Shown here: piece after piece, positions 44,210 through 50,997 of the stretch | Layout of the letters: each line of letters begins with the position of its first letter | Position numbering within the stretch: the stretch's first letter is position 1 | From: an uncultured Ruminiclostridium sp. | GTDB taxonomy: Bacteria > Bacillota > Clostridia > Oscillospirales > Ruminococcaceae | Length of the DNA stretch: 64,000 nt | Assembly: GCA_934490165.1 (NCBI GenBank) | Contig: CAKSTB010000013.1 | Span: forward strand, 1 to 64,000 | Direction: 5' to 3' | The notes under the pieces: generated by a model | What the model saw: the letters and a program-made list of their open reading frames with translations, nothing else | What the model was told of the DNA's origin: nothing | Databases searched by the model: none | Made by a program: the position numbers and the translations under genes

Positions 44210-44425
44210 ATGTATTTTATAGTACTGCGTTCGGCTACAGCCGCAGAGAAGGCACGGCGCATTCTCAGCGGTTATAAGATATCATCTTCAACAGGAAAAA
44301 TAACAACGACCAAGGGCTGCCGTTTCGGAATTTATACGGAATACGACCCCGACAAAGCCTGCCGCCTGCTCTCGCTCGGTGGACTTAACTGCCTTGAGAT
44401 CAGAAACGGCGGTGATGCCGGATGA
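44210..44425 (+). CDS. DUF3343 protein, putative sulfur/selenium carrier
   Basis: A 71-aa protein starting YFIVLRSATAAEKARRIL. Two cysteines are visible, in TKGCRFGIYTE and DKACRLLS; the first lies where DUF3343 proteins carry their conserved cysteine. The family is often found beside cysteine desulfurase-like enzymes and SelD/YedF genes and is thought to carry sulfur or selenium. ATG 44210 is preferred over GTG 44201, which overlaps the GAGGTG ribosome site. Its stop overlaps the next start by four bases (ATGA), so the two proteins are made together. The carrier role is family inference, not shown by this sequence alone. Confidence 0.8.
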   Translation: MYFIVLRSATAAEKARRILSGYKISSSTGKITTTKGCRFGIYTEYDPDKACRLLSLGGLNCLEIRNGGDAG

Positions 44426-45567
44426 TATATCTTGACAATGCCGCCACCACATATCCGAAGCCTGTTTCCGTGCTCCATACGGCGGAAAAAGCACTGTACG
44501 ACTATGGAGCGAACCCCGGCAGATCCGGTCACAGGCTTTCTCTTGAAACATCAAAGCAGGTGTTCAACGCAAGGGAAAAGTGTGCGGAATTTTTCGGCGG
44601 TGAAACGGAAAACACCGTATTCACGCTCAACTGCACACACGCAATAAATTTTGCGCTGAAAGGCGTATGTCAGAGTGTCGGACACTGCCATGCAATAACC
44701 TCCGACCTTGAGCACAATTCCGTTATCCGTCCGCTCCATGCGCTTTATAAGCAGAAGCGGATAAGCTACAGCATTGCCGACAGCGGGGAGAGCGACAGTG
44801 AGCTTCTGGCTTCGCTTGAGCGGCTTATCCGCCGTGATACCGCCGTGATAGTGATCACCGCGGGCTGTAACGTAAACGGAAGAATAACCCCTCTTTCCGA
44901 TATAGCACAGCTGTGCCGCAAACATAACATCTGCCTTATTGCGGATTGTGCTCAGGCGGCAGGTGTTATACCGCTGAGTCTGTCGGACGGCATAAATATC
45001 ATATGCGCTCCCGGGCACAAGGGCTTATACGGTCCTATGGGAACAGGCGTACTCATAACAGACGGTAAGTTCCCGCTCAGCACCCTGATAGAGGGCGGAA
45101 CAGGAAGCGCCAGCGGCGATATAAATCAACCCGACTTTTTACCGGACAGCTTTGAAAGCGGCACTATAAACACTCCGGGTGCAATAGCGCTCGGCAGAGG
45201 TGTTGAATTTGTCAACACAAAAGGCATCGACAGGATCTACGCTCACGAAATGTCGCTCTGCGAGCTTTTCATAAAGCGCTGTGAAAACATAAAGGGTATA
45301 AAGCTTCACCGCTGTGAAAACGCAAAATCGCTCCCCGTCGTATCATTCACCGCAGGCGATGAATCAAGCTCGGTGACAGCCGATATGCTGTCGCAAAACG
45401 GATTTTACCTGCGCGGAGGACTGCACTGCAACTTCCTTGCGCACAAGAAGCAAGGCACTCTCGAAACAGGCACGGTGCGCCTTGCACCCTCGGTATTCAA
45501 CACCCGCTCCGACATCATAAAGCTCACGGATCTGCTGTACAGAAAATACGGCGGGAAAAGCCCGTAA
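44422..45567 (+). CDS. Cysteine desulfurase family protein (class V aminotransferase, EF2568-like)
   Basis: A 381-aa pyridoxal-phosphate enzyme. It opens IYLDNAATTYPKPVSVLHT. The PLP Lys200 is in CAPGHKGLYGPMGTGVL and the catalytic-position Cys336 is in GGLHCNFLAHKK. The short loop around that cysteine separates it from NifS-type enzymes and matches the subgroup that sits with DUF3343 proteins. Likely activity is removal of sulfur or selenium from (seleno)cysteine with transfer to its partner. It overlaps the DUF3343 gene by ATGA and ends at a strong terminator. The physiological acceptor is unknown; selenium metabolism genes are not in the window. Confidence 0.88.
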   Translation: MIYLDNAATTYPKPVSVLHTAEKALYDYGANPGRSGHRLSLETSKQVFNAREKCAEFFGGETENTVFTLNCTHAINFALKGVCQSVGHCHAITSDLEHNSVIRPLHALYKQKRISYSIADSGESDSELLASLERLIRRDTAVIVITAGCNVNGRITPLSDIAQLCRKHNICLIADCAQAAGVIPLSLSDGINIICAPGHKGLYGPMGTGVLITDGKFPLSTLIEGGTGSASGDINQPDFLPDSFESGTINTPGAIALGRGVEFVNTKGIDRIYAHEMSLCELFIKRCENIKGIKLHRCENAKSLPVVSFTAGDESSSVTADMLSQNGFYLRGGLHCNFLAHKKQGTLETGTVRLAPSVFNTRSDIIKLTDLLYRKYGGKSP

Positions 45568-45582
45568 CCGTTATATTCCCAA

Positions 45583-45631
45583 AACAAATACCGACGATAA
45601 CCAAAACAGTGATATCGTCGGTTTATTTGTT
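45583..45631. terminator. Bidirectional terminator between the desulfurase and SGNH hydrolase genes
   Basis: AACAAATACCGACGATA pairs with TATCGTCGGTTTATTTGTT with a small internal offset. A and T runs flank both sides. Confidence 0.85.
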
Positions 45632-45635
45632 ATTT

Positions 45636-46268
45636 TTAGCGAAGCGGCTTTGAAAGATATTTCAGAAAGTCGTCAAATATCGCTCTGTAGCCCTGTTCAT
45701 TTATATGCAAGCCCTCTATCGTGTACTCTGCCTTAAGTCTTCCCTGCCCGTCCTTAAGACCGTCATTTATATCTATATAGTACTGACCGTGCTTTTCGGC
45801 AAGCTTTTTTACAAGAGCGTTTGCCGCTGTTATCTTCTCATTCGTGCGGATCTTAAGGCACTCCTTCATATTCTCTGCGGCGGCTTCGTAATTTACCGGA
45901 TAATATGCCATAAGGTATATCTCCGTACCCGGCAGGCGCTGTTCAATAGAGCTTATTATACTGTCATAGTGCTCCATGATGCGCTCCATAGGTATCCTCG
46001 AATCGCTGAGATCGTTTGTACCTATATTTATAAAAACTCTCTTCGGCTCAAGCTCAAACACGCAGGTATCAAGCACCTGCATAAGCTCGTCCGTGATATA
46101 TCCGCCTATTGCGCGGTTGTACACGATAATGTCCGAGCCGCGTTCACCGAGAAACTTATTTACCGGGAACATTTCCATAAGCGAAGAGCCTGTAAGCACC
46201 GTCTGACCCTTTACAGCATTTTTGTTGTCCTGTCTGAAGCGTTCAAGCTTCATTTCTTTATCCGTCAT
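45636..46268 (-). CDS. SGNH/GDSL-type hydrolase
   Basis: A 210-aa esterase-like protein with no signal peptide. Block I is VLTGSSLMEMFP, where GDS has become GSS with the nucleophile serine kept. YNRAIGGYITDEL supplies the block II Gly, and FINIGTNDLSD is block III with the oxyanion Asn. Block V normally reads DGLHLN; here it is IEGLHINEQGY, so the triad Asp appears as Glu while the His is present. It probably removes acyl or acetyl groups from a small or carbohydrate substrate. ATG 46268 follows GGGAGG by about seven bases; the longer frame has no ribosome site. It diverges from the membrane-protein operon at 46455. Confidence 0.85.
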   Translation of the reverse strand: MTDKEMKLERFRQDNKNAVKGQTVLTGSSLMEMFPVNKFLGERGSDIIVYNRAIGGYITDELMQVLDTCVFELEPKRVFINIGTNDLSDSRIPMERIMEHYDSIISSIEQRLPGTEIYLMAYYPVNYEAAAENMKECLKIRTNEKITAANALVKKLAEKHGQYYIDINDGLKDGQGRLKAEYTIEGLHINEQGYRAIFDDFLKYLSKPLR

Positions 46269-46454
46269 TTTGCATTCCTCCCGAATGTTGATATTATATA
46301 CAATACCACCGGAACACGAAACAGTCAACAGTTCTTGAAAAACATTTTCCGATATGCTATACTTTATAAATACGCCGAAAATGTTAAAGCGTTTAAACTG
46401 CATTCACATTGCAGTTATAGAATATTTGTCAAAATGTACGGAAAGGACAGAACA

Positions 46455-47144
46455 ATGGCTGACAACGACAAGGACGTGCGCGAACTGCTGAAGCTGAAGC
46501 AGGGTCTTATTGACGAAAAGGACAGCGACATACAGGAAACCGGTTATGATGTCAGAATGGCACAGACTGCCGCCGAAAAGACAAAGAACTTCCTGTGGTA
46601 TCATAAGGCGATGATCGCAGGCGGCATAGTTCTTGTGATAGTAGCCGTGATAATATATCTTGCCTTCTTTGTGAAGAAGAAGCCCGATATTACGATATAC
46701 AGCGTCGGAAACTACGCTATGTCCGTGCGTACAAACTTCGAAAACACAATGGCACAGTACACCCCCGACTTTGACGGCAACGGTGAACGCAACATTACTA
46801 TTGAGCAGGCAGTACCGGACGAATTTTTAGGTGATACCGAGCTTTTCAATGAGGTAGAAAACGGCGACAGCCAGATATTCATCGGCTCGGAGGACGAAAT
46901 AAAGAGCGTGTACGAAAGCTTCACGTCCGTATCGGGCGAGCCGGTTTTTGCGGATCTCGGCGAAATAACCGGTGAAAGCGGATATATGACAGATATCCGA
47001 AGCACTGCATACGGAAAAAGAATGCAGCTGTTCTCCACCCCGATTTACATTGCCGTGCGCCGCACCGATGACGAAAGTCAGGAGCACGCGATGGAGTTTG
47101 TGAAAAATTTGCAGGACGGCATATTCTATCAGCAAAGCAAATAA
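46455..47144 (+). CDS. Single-pass membrane protein, paralogue A (unknown function)
   Basis: A 229-aa type II-like membrane protein. The N-terminal ~50 residues are cytosolic and charged and include VRELLKLKQGLIDEKD. One membrane helix (about 55-77, AGGIVLVIVAVIIYLAFFV) leads to an extracytoplasmic domain of about 150 residues that begins DITIYSVGNY. No domain is recognised. The next gene encodes a paralogue with the same N-terminal motif and layout. GAAAGGA is about nine bases before ATG 46455. The gap to the next gene is 14 bases. The shared cytosolic motif suggests a common partner inside the cell; the outer domains have diverged. Confidence 0.8.
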   Translation: MADNDKDVRELLKLKQGLIDEKDSDIQETGYDVRMAQTAAEKTKNFLWYHKAMIAGGIVLVIVAVIIYLAFFVKKKPDITIYSVGNYAMSVRTNFENTMAQYTPDFDGNGERNITIEQAVPDEFLGDTELFNEVENGDSQIFIGSEDEIKSVYESFTSVSGEPVFADLGEITGESGYMTDIRSTAYGKRMQLFSTPIYIAVRRTDDESQEHAMEFVKNLQDGIFYQQSK

Positions 47145-47158
47145 AGAAAGGACACCTT

Positions 47159-47977
47159 ATGTCAAAAGAGAGCGATGAAAAAAGAGAGCTGTTAAAGCTT
47201 AAGCAAGGAATTATAGAAGACAGTGATATAATAGAGCAGGACGTGCACGAAGAGCCCGAGGAACTGACCGCGGTAAAAAAGATAGATAACTTCTTCTACC
47301 GCAACAAGTGGTTTGTAGTGGTCGGAGTGTTCTTTGCCGCCCTTATAGTGTTCTTTGCATATCAGATAGCTACCAGAGAAGATCCCGACTTAACGGTGAT
47401 GCTTGTAATATCCGATACCGATAAAGCCCCCGGGCTGTATCAGAAGGTAAATGACATTGAGCTTGCGCTAGAGCAGTACTGCCCCGATTATGACAACAAC
47501 GGCTATGTGCACGTTGCGGTATACTTTATAGATCTTACCAAAGGTGCGGACAGCCAGTATGTGCAGTCAAACACGGCGAAATTCTACGGAGAGATACAGC
47601 GCGGCGTTGCAGAGCTGTACATCTGCGATGATGACATTTTCACGACCGAAAAAGCGCCGGAAGAATACGACCCCTCACAGGATTATATAGATACCGATGT
47701 TTCATATGAAACTATGTTTGCCGACCTTGGCGAAGCGCTCAATATGAACGAATATAACGGAAAGCTGAGAATTCCTCTGCGCGACACAGAATTTGTAACT
47801 GACGCAAAGTGGGAAAACTCCTGCCCCGACACACTGGCTTTTTCAGTGCGTCTTGAAAAAGAGGGAATGATAAGCTACAAGAATTCCGCAGAATATCAGA
47901 AGCGCGCAAAAGAAGTGCTTACAAACATTGTTACCGGCAACAAAATAAACAAAACTGCCGAGAGCACATCAAAATAA
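47159..47977 (+). CDS. Single-pass membrane protein, paralogue B (unknown function)
   Basis: A 272-aa membrane protein, paralogous to its upstream neighbour. The N-terminus contains KRELLKLKQGIIEDSD, a single helix follows (about 57-75, VVVGVFFAALIVFFAYQIA), then an extracytoplasmic domain of about 195 residues opening DLTVMLVISDTDKAPG with an acidic EALEQYCPDYDNNG-like stretch (here LALEQYCPDYDNNG), which aligns with AQYTPDFDGNG in paralogue A. No catalytic motif is seen. AAAGGA precedes ATG 47159. It is the middle gene of a three-gene operon ending in a four-helix protein. Function unknown. Confidence 0.8.
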   Translation: MSKESDEKRELLKLKQGIIEDSDIIEQDVHEEPEELTAVKKIDNFFYRNKWFVVVGVFFAALIVFFAYQIATREDPDLTVMLVISDTDKAPGLYQKVNDIELALEQYCPDYDNNGYVHVAVYFIDLTKGADSQYVQSNTAKFYGEIQRGVAELYICDDDIFTTEKAPEEYDPSQDYIDTDVSYETMFADLGEALNMNEYNGKLRIPLRDTEFVTDAKWENSCPDTLAFSVRLEKEGMISYKNSAEYQKRAKEVLTNIVTGNKINKTAESTSK

Positions 47978-47988
47978 AGGAGCATAAG

Positions 47989-48549
47989 ATGGATTACTAT
48001 TCAAAATCAGGAAGACAGCCGTTCTGGAAACTGCTTTTATCGGGATTTTTATTTATGATTTTCGGCAATTTACTTTGCACGATCGTCACTGTTTCAACAG
48101 CGCCCTTTATGAGCTTTGAATTTTTCAAAGTCATAGTATTTATCCTCGCTCTGTGCATATTCTATTCGCTTATGTTCACTGCCGGATACCGTGACGGCGA
48201 CAGAGAGCAGAAATATGTACGCCTGCACAAGGCAGAGCCGCCGAAAGAAAACAAGTGGGTGCTTATCGGCGTGATACTTATGCTGATAATGTTTGTTCCG
48301 TCTGTTATATTGCTTCTTGACAAGCTGTGCGGATGGTACTTTGACATGACGTTTGTACACAGGATAGTTGACGGTCTTATCTACCCATTGTCGCTTATGA
48401 TCGTTCCCGAAAACACTATTGATTCTATGGCGGTATTCGTTCCGTTTATCTATATGCTTTGCTATGCGGCAATACCCGTGGCAACACATCTCGGTTATTA
48501 CTTCGGTTATACGCAGAAGTTCAACAAGGATGAGATAATGTATAAATGA
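47989..48549 (+). CDS. Four-helix integral membrane protein (unknown function)
   Basis: A 186-aa membrane protein with about four helices: near 15-35, 45-65, 90-110 and 150-172. Loops are charged, with KYVRLHKAEPPKENK between helices two and three. There is no recognised family motif. AAAGGAG is about seven bases before ATG 47989, and the gap from paralogue B is 11 bases, so it is the last gene of the operon and ends in a strong terminator. It may form the membrane core for the two single-pass paralogues (inference from gene order only). Confidence 0.78.
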   Translation: MDYYSKSGRQPFWKLLLSGFLFMIFGNLLCTIVTVSTAPFMSFEFFKVIVFILALCIFYSLMFTAGYRDGDREQKYVRLHKAEPPKENKWVLIGVILMLIMFVPSVILLLDKLCGWYFDMTFVHRIVDGLIYPLSLMIVPENTIDSMAVFVPFIYMLCYAAIPVATHLGYYFGYTQKFNKDEIMYK

Positions 48550-48566
48550 TATTTGCTCGGATAAAT

Positions 48567-48600
48567 AAAACGCTGTTCGGTTCTTTGAACAGCGTTTTTT
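48567..48600 (+). terminator. Intrinsic terminator of the membrane-protein operon
   Basis: AAAACGCTGTTC pairs with GAACAGCGTTTT and continues into TT. Confidence 0.92.
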
Positions 48601-48604
48601 ATCT

Positions 48605-49297
48605 CTATTCATTTTCTTCCATCGTGATTATAATAAACGCCGTAGTCATAAACACAGCGCATATCATAACCGCCCACTGCCCAATGGCAGTCACGCAAAG
48701 ATCGCCCGCTACCGCACCGACAGCAAACATTGCGTTTATGCTGAACAAAAGCAAGCCCTTTCTTAAATCATCGCGGTTTCTGTGAGCGACATACTCGCAT
48801 ATTGACGATGCCGCAGTCCTCATATTGCCGATGCACATTGTAGTTGCACAGGCATAGCTCTGAGGATATGCTCCTCTGATGCTTATCTTCCTGAATGCCT
48901 CGACCTGTGCACCGCAGGCAAGTGAGATCATACAGTTGCACAGAATGTTCAGCTCATACGGTATAAACGCCGCCGCAAAAAGCGTAACAGTTTCAAACAA
49001 AATAACTATCTGTCGTCTGTGAAGAGTACGTCCCTTGAAAATATGATGCACTGTCTGCGCAAGTACCACCCCCGCAATAAAAGCCATAACAGGCGCAAAA
49101 TATCTCAACGCCGTACCGAAGTTGCCCTTGGCGAGATTTACCGCCATAAGCAGTATGTTACCTGTCTGCGCATTAGCAAACACTTCTCCGCGGCACATAT
49201 AGGAATATGCGTCCATAAAGCCGCCCGACATTGCCAATATGTACACAAGCGCCATTGAATTTTCACATACTCTCAGTTTATTCTTCTTATTCCTCAT
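48605..49297 (-). CDS. YoaK/DUF1275-family membrane protein
   Basis: A 230-aa membrane protein with about six helices. It has the family opening LVYILAMSGGFMDAYSYMCRG with FANAQTGNILLMAV, and later CMISLACGAQVEAFRK and CIGNMRTAAS, all typical of DUF1275. The biochemical role of the family is not established. The start is put at ATG 49297; only a weak GGTG lies upstream, and an in-frame extension to 49330 has no better site. It converges with the preceding operon, with the terminator at 48567 between them. Confidence 0.87.
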   Translation of the reverse strand: MRNKKNKLRVCENSMALVYILAMSGGFMDAYSYMCRGEVFANAQTGNILLMAVNLAKGNFGTALRYFAPVMAFIAGVVLAQTVHHIFKGRTLHRRQIVILFETVTLFAAAFIPYELNILCNCMISLACGAQVEAFRKISIRGAYPQSYACATTMCIGNMRTAASSICEYVAHRNRDDLRKGLLLFSINAMFAVGAVAGDLCVTAIGQWAVMICAVFMTTAFIIITMEENE

Positions 49298-49426
49298 ATT
49301 ATCACCGTTAATAATTTTAGCACATACCACTCCGACTTTCTATCGTTAATTGATACAAATTTGTTTCGTTCAAAACCGCTTTCAATGTATAAAAATGAGC
49401 CGTCGGAAAACGGCTCGTTATTTTTA

Positions 49427-50728
49427 TTACATATCTCTTTTCTTACCACACGTCGTACAGAACATTGCGCCGTCGGCAAGCTTTGCACCGCAGCCTGTGC
49501 AGACTGCTGTCGGAGCTGTGTTCACTCTGTAGCCGCAGTTAGGGCAGAATGTTACGCCTTGTGCAAGCGCCTTTCCGCAGTTCACACAGAAGCTCGCGGG
49601 AGCTGACTGTGCAGGCATTGCGGGCTGTTCACCCTCGGGAGCGGGTTCAACAGACGTTTCAGCCTGTTCAACCTCGGGATCGGGCTCTGTAGGCGCTTTA
49701 GGCTGTGCCACCTCGGGAGCGGGTTCAGCAGGCGCTTCGGATTGTGCAACCTCAGAAGCAGGCTCTGTGAGCGCTTCGGGCTGTGCAACCTCAGAAGCAG
49801 GTTCAGCAGTAGATGTCGGTTCTGTCGGTTCAGGTACAGGCTCGGCATAACCGGGAGCAGGCTGTGCATTCATCACAGGAACAGCGGCAACAGGCTGTTC
49901 GGACATCTCGGGAGTAAGCATTGTCGGTTCTCCTGAATTGCCCTGATATTGAGAATTAGGCTGATACTGCTGAGGGTAACCCTGCGGTACATTCTGCTGA
50001 TACTGCTGAGGGCAGCCCTGCTGAGCATTCTGCTGATATTGCTGAGGGTAGCCCTGCTGTACATTCTGCTGATACTGCTGAGGGTAGCCCTGCTGAGCAT
50101 TCTGCTGATATTGCTGAGGGTAGCCCTGCTGTACATTCTGCTGATACTGCTGAGGATAGCCCTGCGGAATATTCTGTCCGTTCTGACCGTATGGCTGATA
50201 AGGATTATACACGGGCGCTCCCTGAGGAGCAGCCGCGCCCCGTATCTTTCCGTTTATACCGTTATACTTACCTCTTGCCGAACTGTTGACAATAAACGTG
50301 ATTATGCCAAGCAAACCGGAAACGCCGAAATAAAGTCCGTAGAAGAGTATTACAGTGCCCGCCGACAGATCTCCGGATACAAAGCTGTCAAGCGACATAC
50401 CGAACCTTGTCGGAGCAAGCAGTATCCCGAGTATTTTTTCCTGTACCGACAGCGAAGCGTCAGCGAATGCACCGTCTGCCGTCAGAAGCGAAAGCACTGA
50501 TACCCCGGCGAAAACCAGTATGCAACCGATACCGCCGATAAAGTCGAGTATTGTAATGATCTGCGCCAAGACTTTCACACCGCCGTTTTTTCCTTTACTG
50601 TAAAGCGGCGCAAGAATAAAACATACTACAGATGTAATGGCTATGGCTATAGCGACCCAGAACATAACAGTCGGAACGAACATATTTTCCGACAGATATG
50701 CGCAAATGTACTCTGCCTGTGAAACCAT
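49427..50728 (-). CDS. Membrane protein with Gln/Tyr/Pro repeats and double C-terminal zinc ribbon
   Basis: A 433-aa protein. About three to four N-terminal helices (about 15-165) include VAIAIAITSVVCFILAPLY. Next comes a run of six 12-residue repeats of the form QQGYPQQYQQN (about 190-265), a second low-complexity stretch of Glu-Pro-Ala repeats (about 295-375), and two zinc ribbons at the C-terminus: FCVNCGKALAQG with FCPNCG, and VCTGCGAKLADG with FCTTCG. The start is ATG 50728, with GGAGGAA seven bases upstream. Zinc-ribbon membrane proteins of this type are common in Clostridia but have no known activity. The ribbons should face the cytosol if the helix count is even. Confidence 0.82.
   Translation of the reverse strand: MVSQAEYICAYLSENMFVPTVMFWVAIAIAITSVVCFILAPLYSKGKNGGVKVLAQIITILDFIGGIGCILVFAGVSVLSLLTADGAFADASLSVQEKILGILLAPTRFGMSLDSFVSGDLSAGTVILFYGLYFGVSGLLGIITFIVNSSARGKYNGINGKIRGAAAPQGAPVYNPYQPYGQNGQNIPQGYPQQYQQNVQQGYPQQYQQNAQQGYPQQYQQNVQQGYPQQYQQNAQQGCPQQYQQNVPQGYPQQYQPNSQYQGNSGEPTMLTPEMSEQPVAAVPVMNAQPAPGYAEPVPEPTEPTSTAEPASEVAQPEALTEPASEVAQSEAPAEPAPEVAQPKAPTEPDPEVEQAETSVEPAPEGEQPAMPAQSAPASFCVNCGKALAQGVTFCPNCGYRVNTAPTAVCTGCGAKLADGAMFCTTCGKKRDM
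49968..50180 (-). repeat. Six 36-bp tandem repeats coding for QQGYPQQYQQN units
   Basis: The period is 36 bases (12 residues). Middle units alternate between V and A endings (QQNV, QQNA), giving a 72-base higher-order period, which points to recent two-unit duplication. One unit has Gly-Cys in place of Gly-Tyr. Confidence 0.88.
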
Positions 50729-50858
50729 CGTAATTCCTCCTTCAAGAACATTATTTCTTGCTTTTTTCATAATATTATTTCTCACAAATCGGATCGTTTG
50801 TGTTACTATATTTTATCACGAACCGTTAACCGTGTCAACATCAATTGCATCGGCACGC

Positions 50859-50887
50859 TTGCCTTTTGGCGGTAAATGTGTTATACT
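50859..50887 (+). promoter_or_regulatory. Sigma-A promoter of glmS
   Basis: TTGCCT (50859-50864), a 17-base spacer and TATACT (50882-50887). The leader to the glmS start is about 105 bases and contains a small AAGCC/GGCTT stem but no glmS ribozyme core. Confidence 0.65.
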
Positions 50888-50997
50888 GTATTTTGTATAA
50901 GCCGACGGCTTTGTACTTATTAAAGAAAAATCAGAATATTATTTTTATAGCGTATTTCAATACGCCCGATCCGATTTATGAAAGGCGGAATAAATTT

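Noticed and set aside
45705..46454. A 250-codon N-terminal extension of membrane paralogue A
   Set aside because: It overlaps the SGNH hydrolase gene on the other strand. The true start is ATG 46455 with a good ribosome site, and it leaves a normal membrane-protein N-terminus.
49968..50180. A CRISPR array, suggested by regular 36-bp repeats
   Set aside because: The units are directly contiguous with no spacers and are in frame inside a coding gene, giving a protein repeat.
50888..50997. A glmS ribozyme upstream of glmS
   Set aside because: I looked for the conserved core next to the cleavage site and found none. The leader is also too short.
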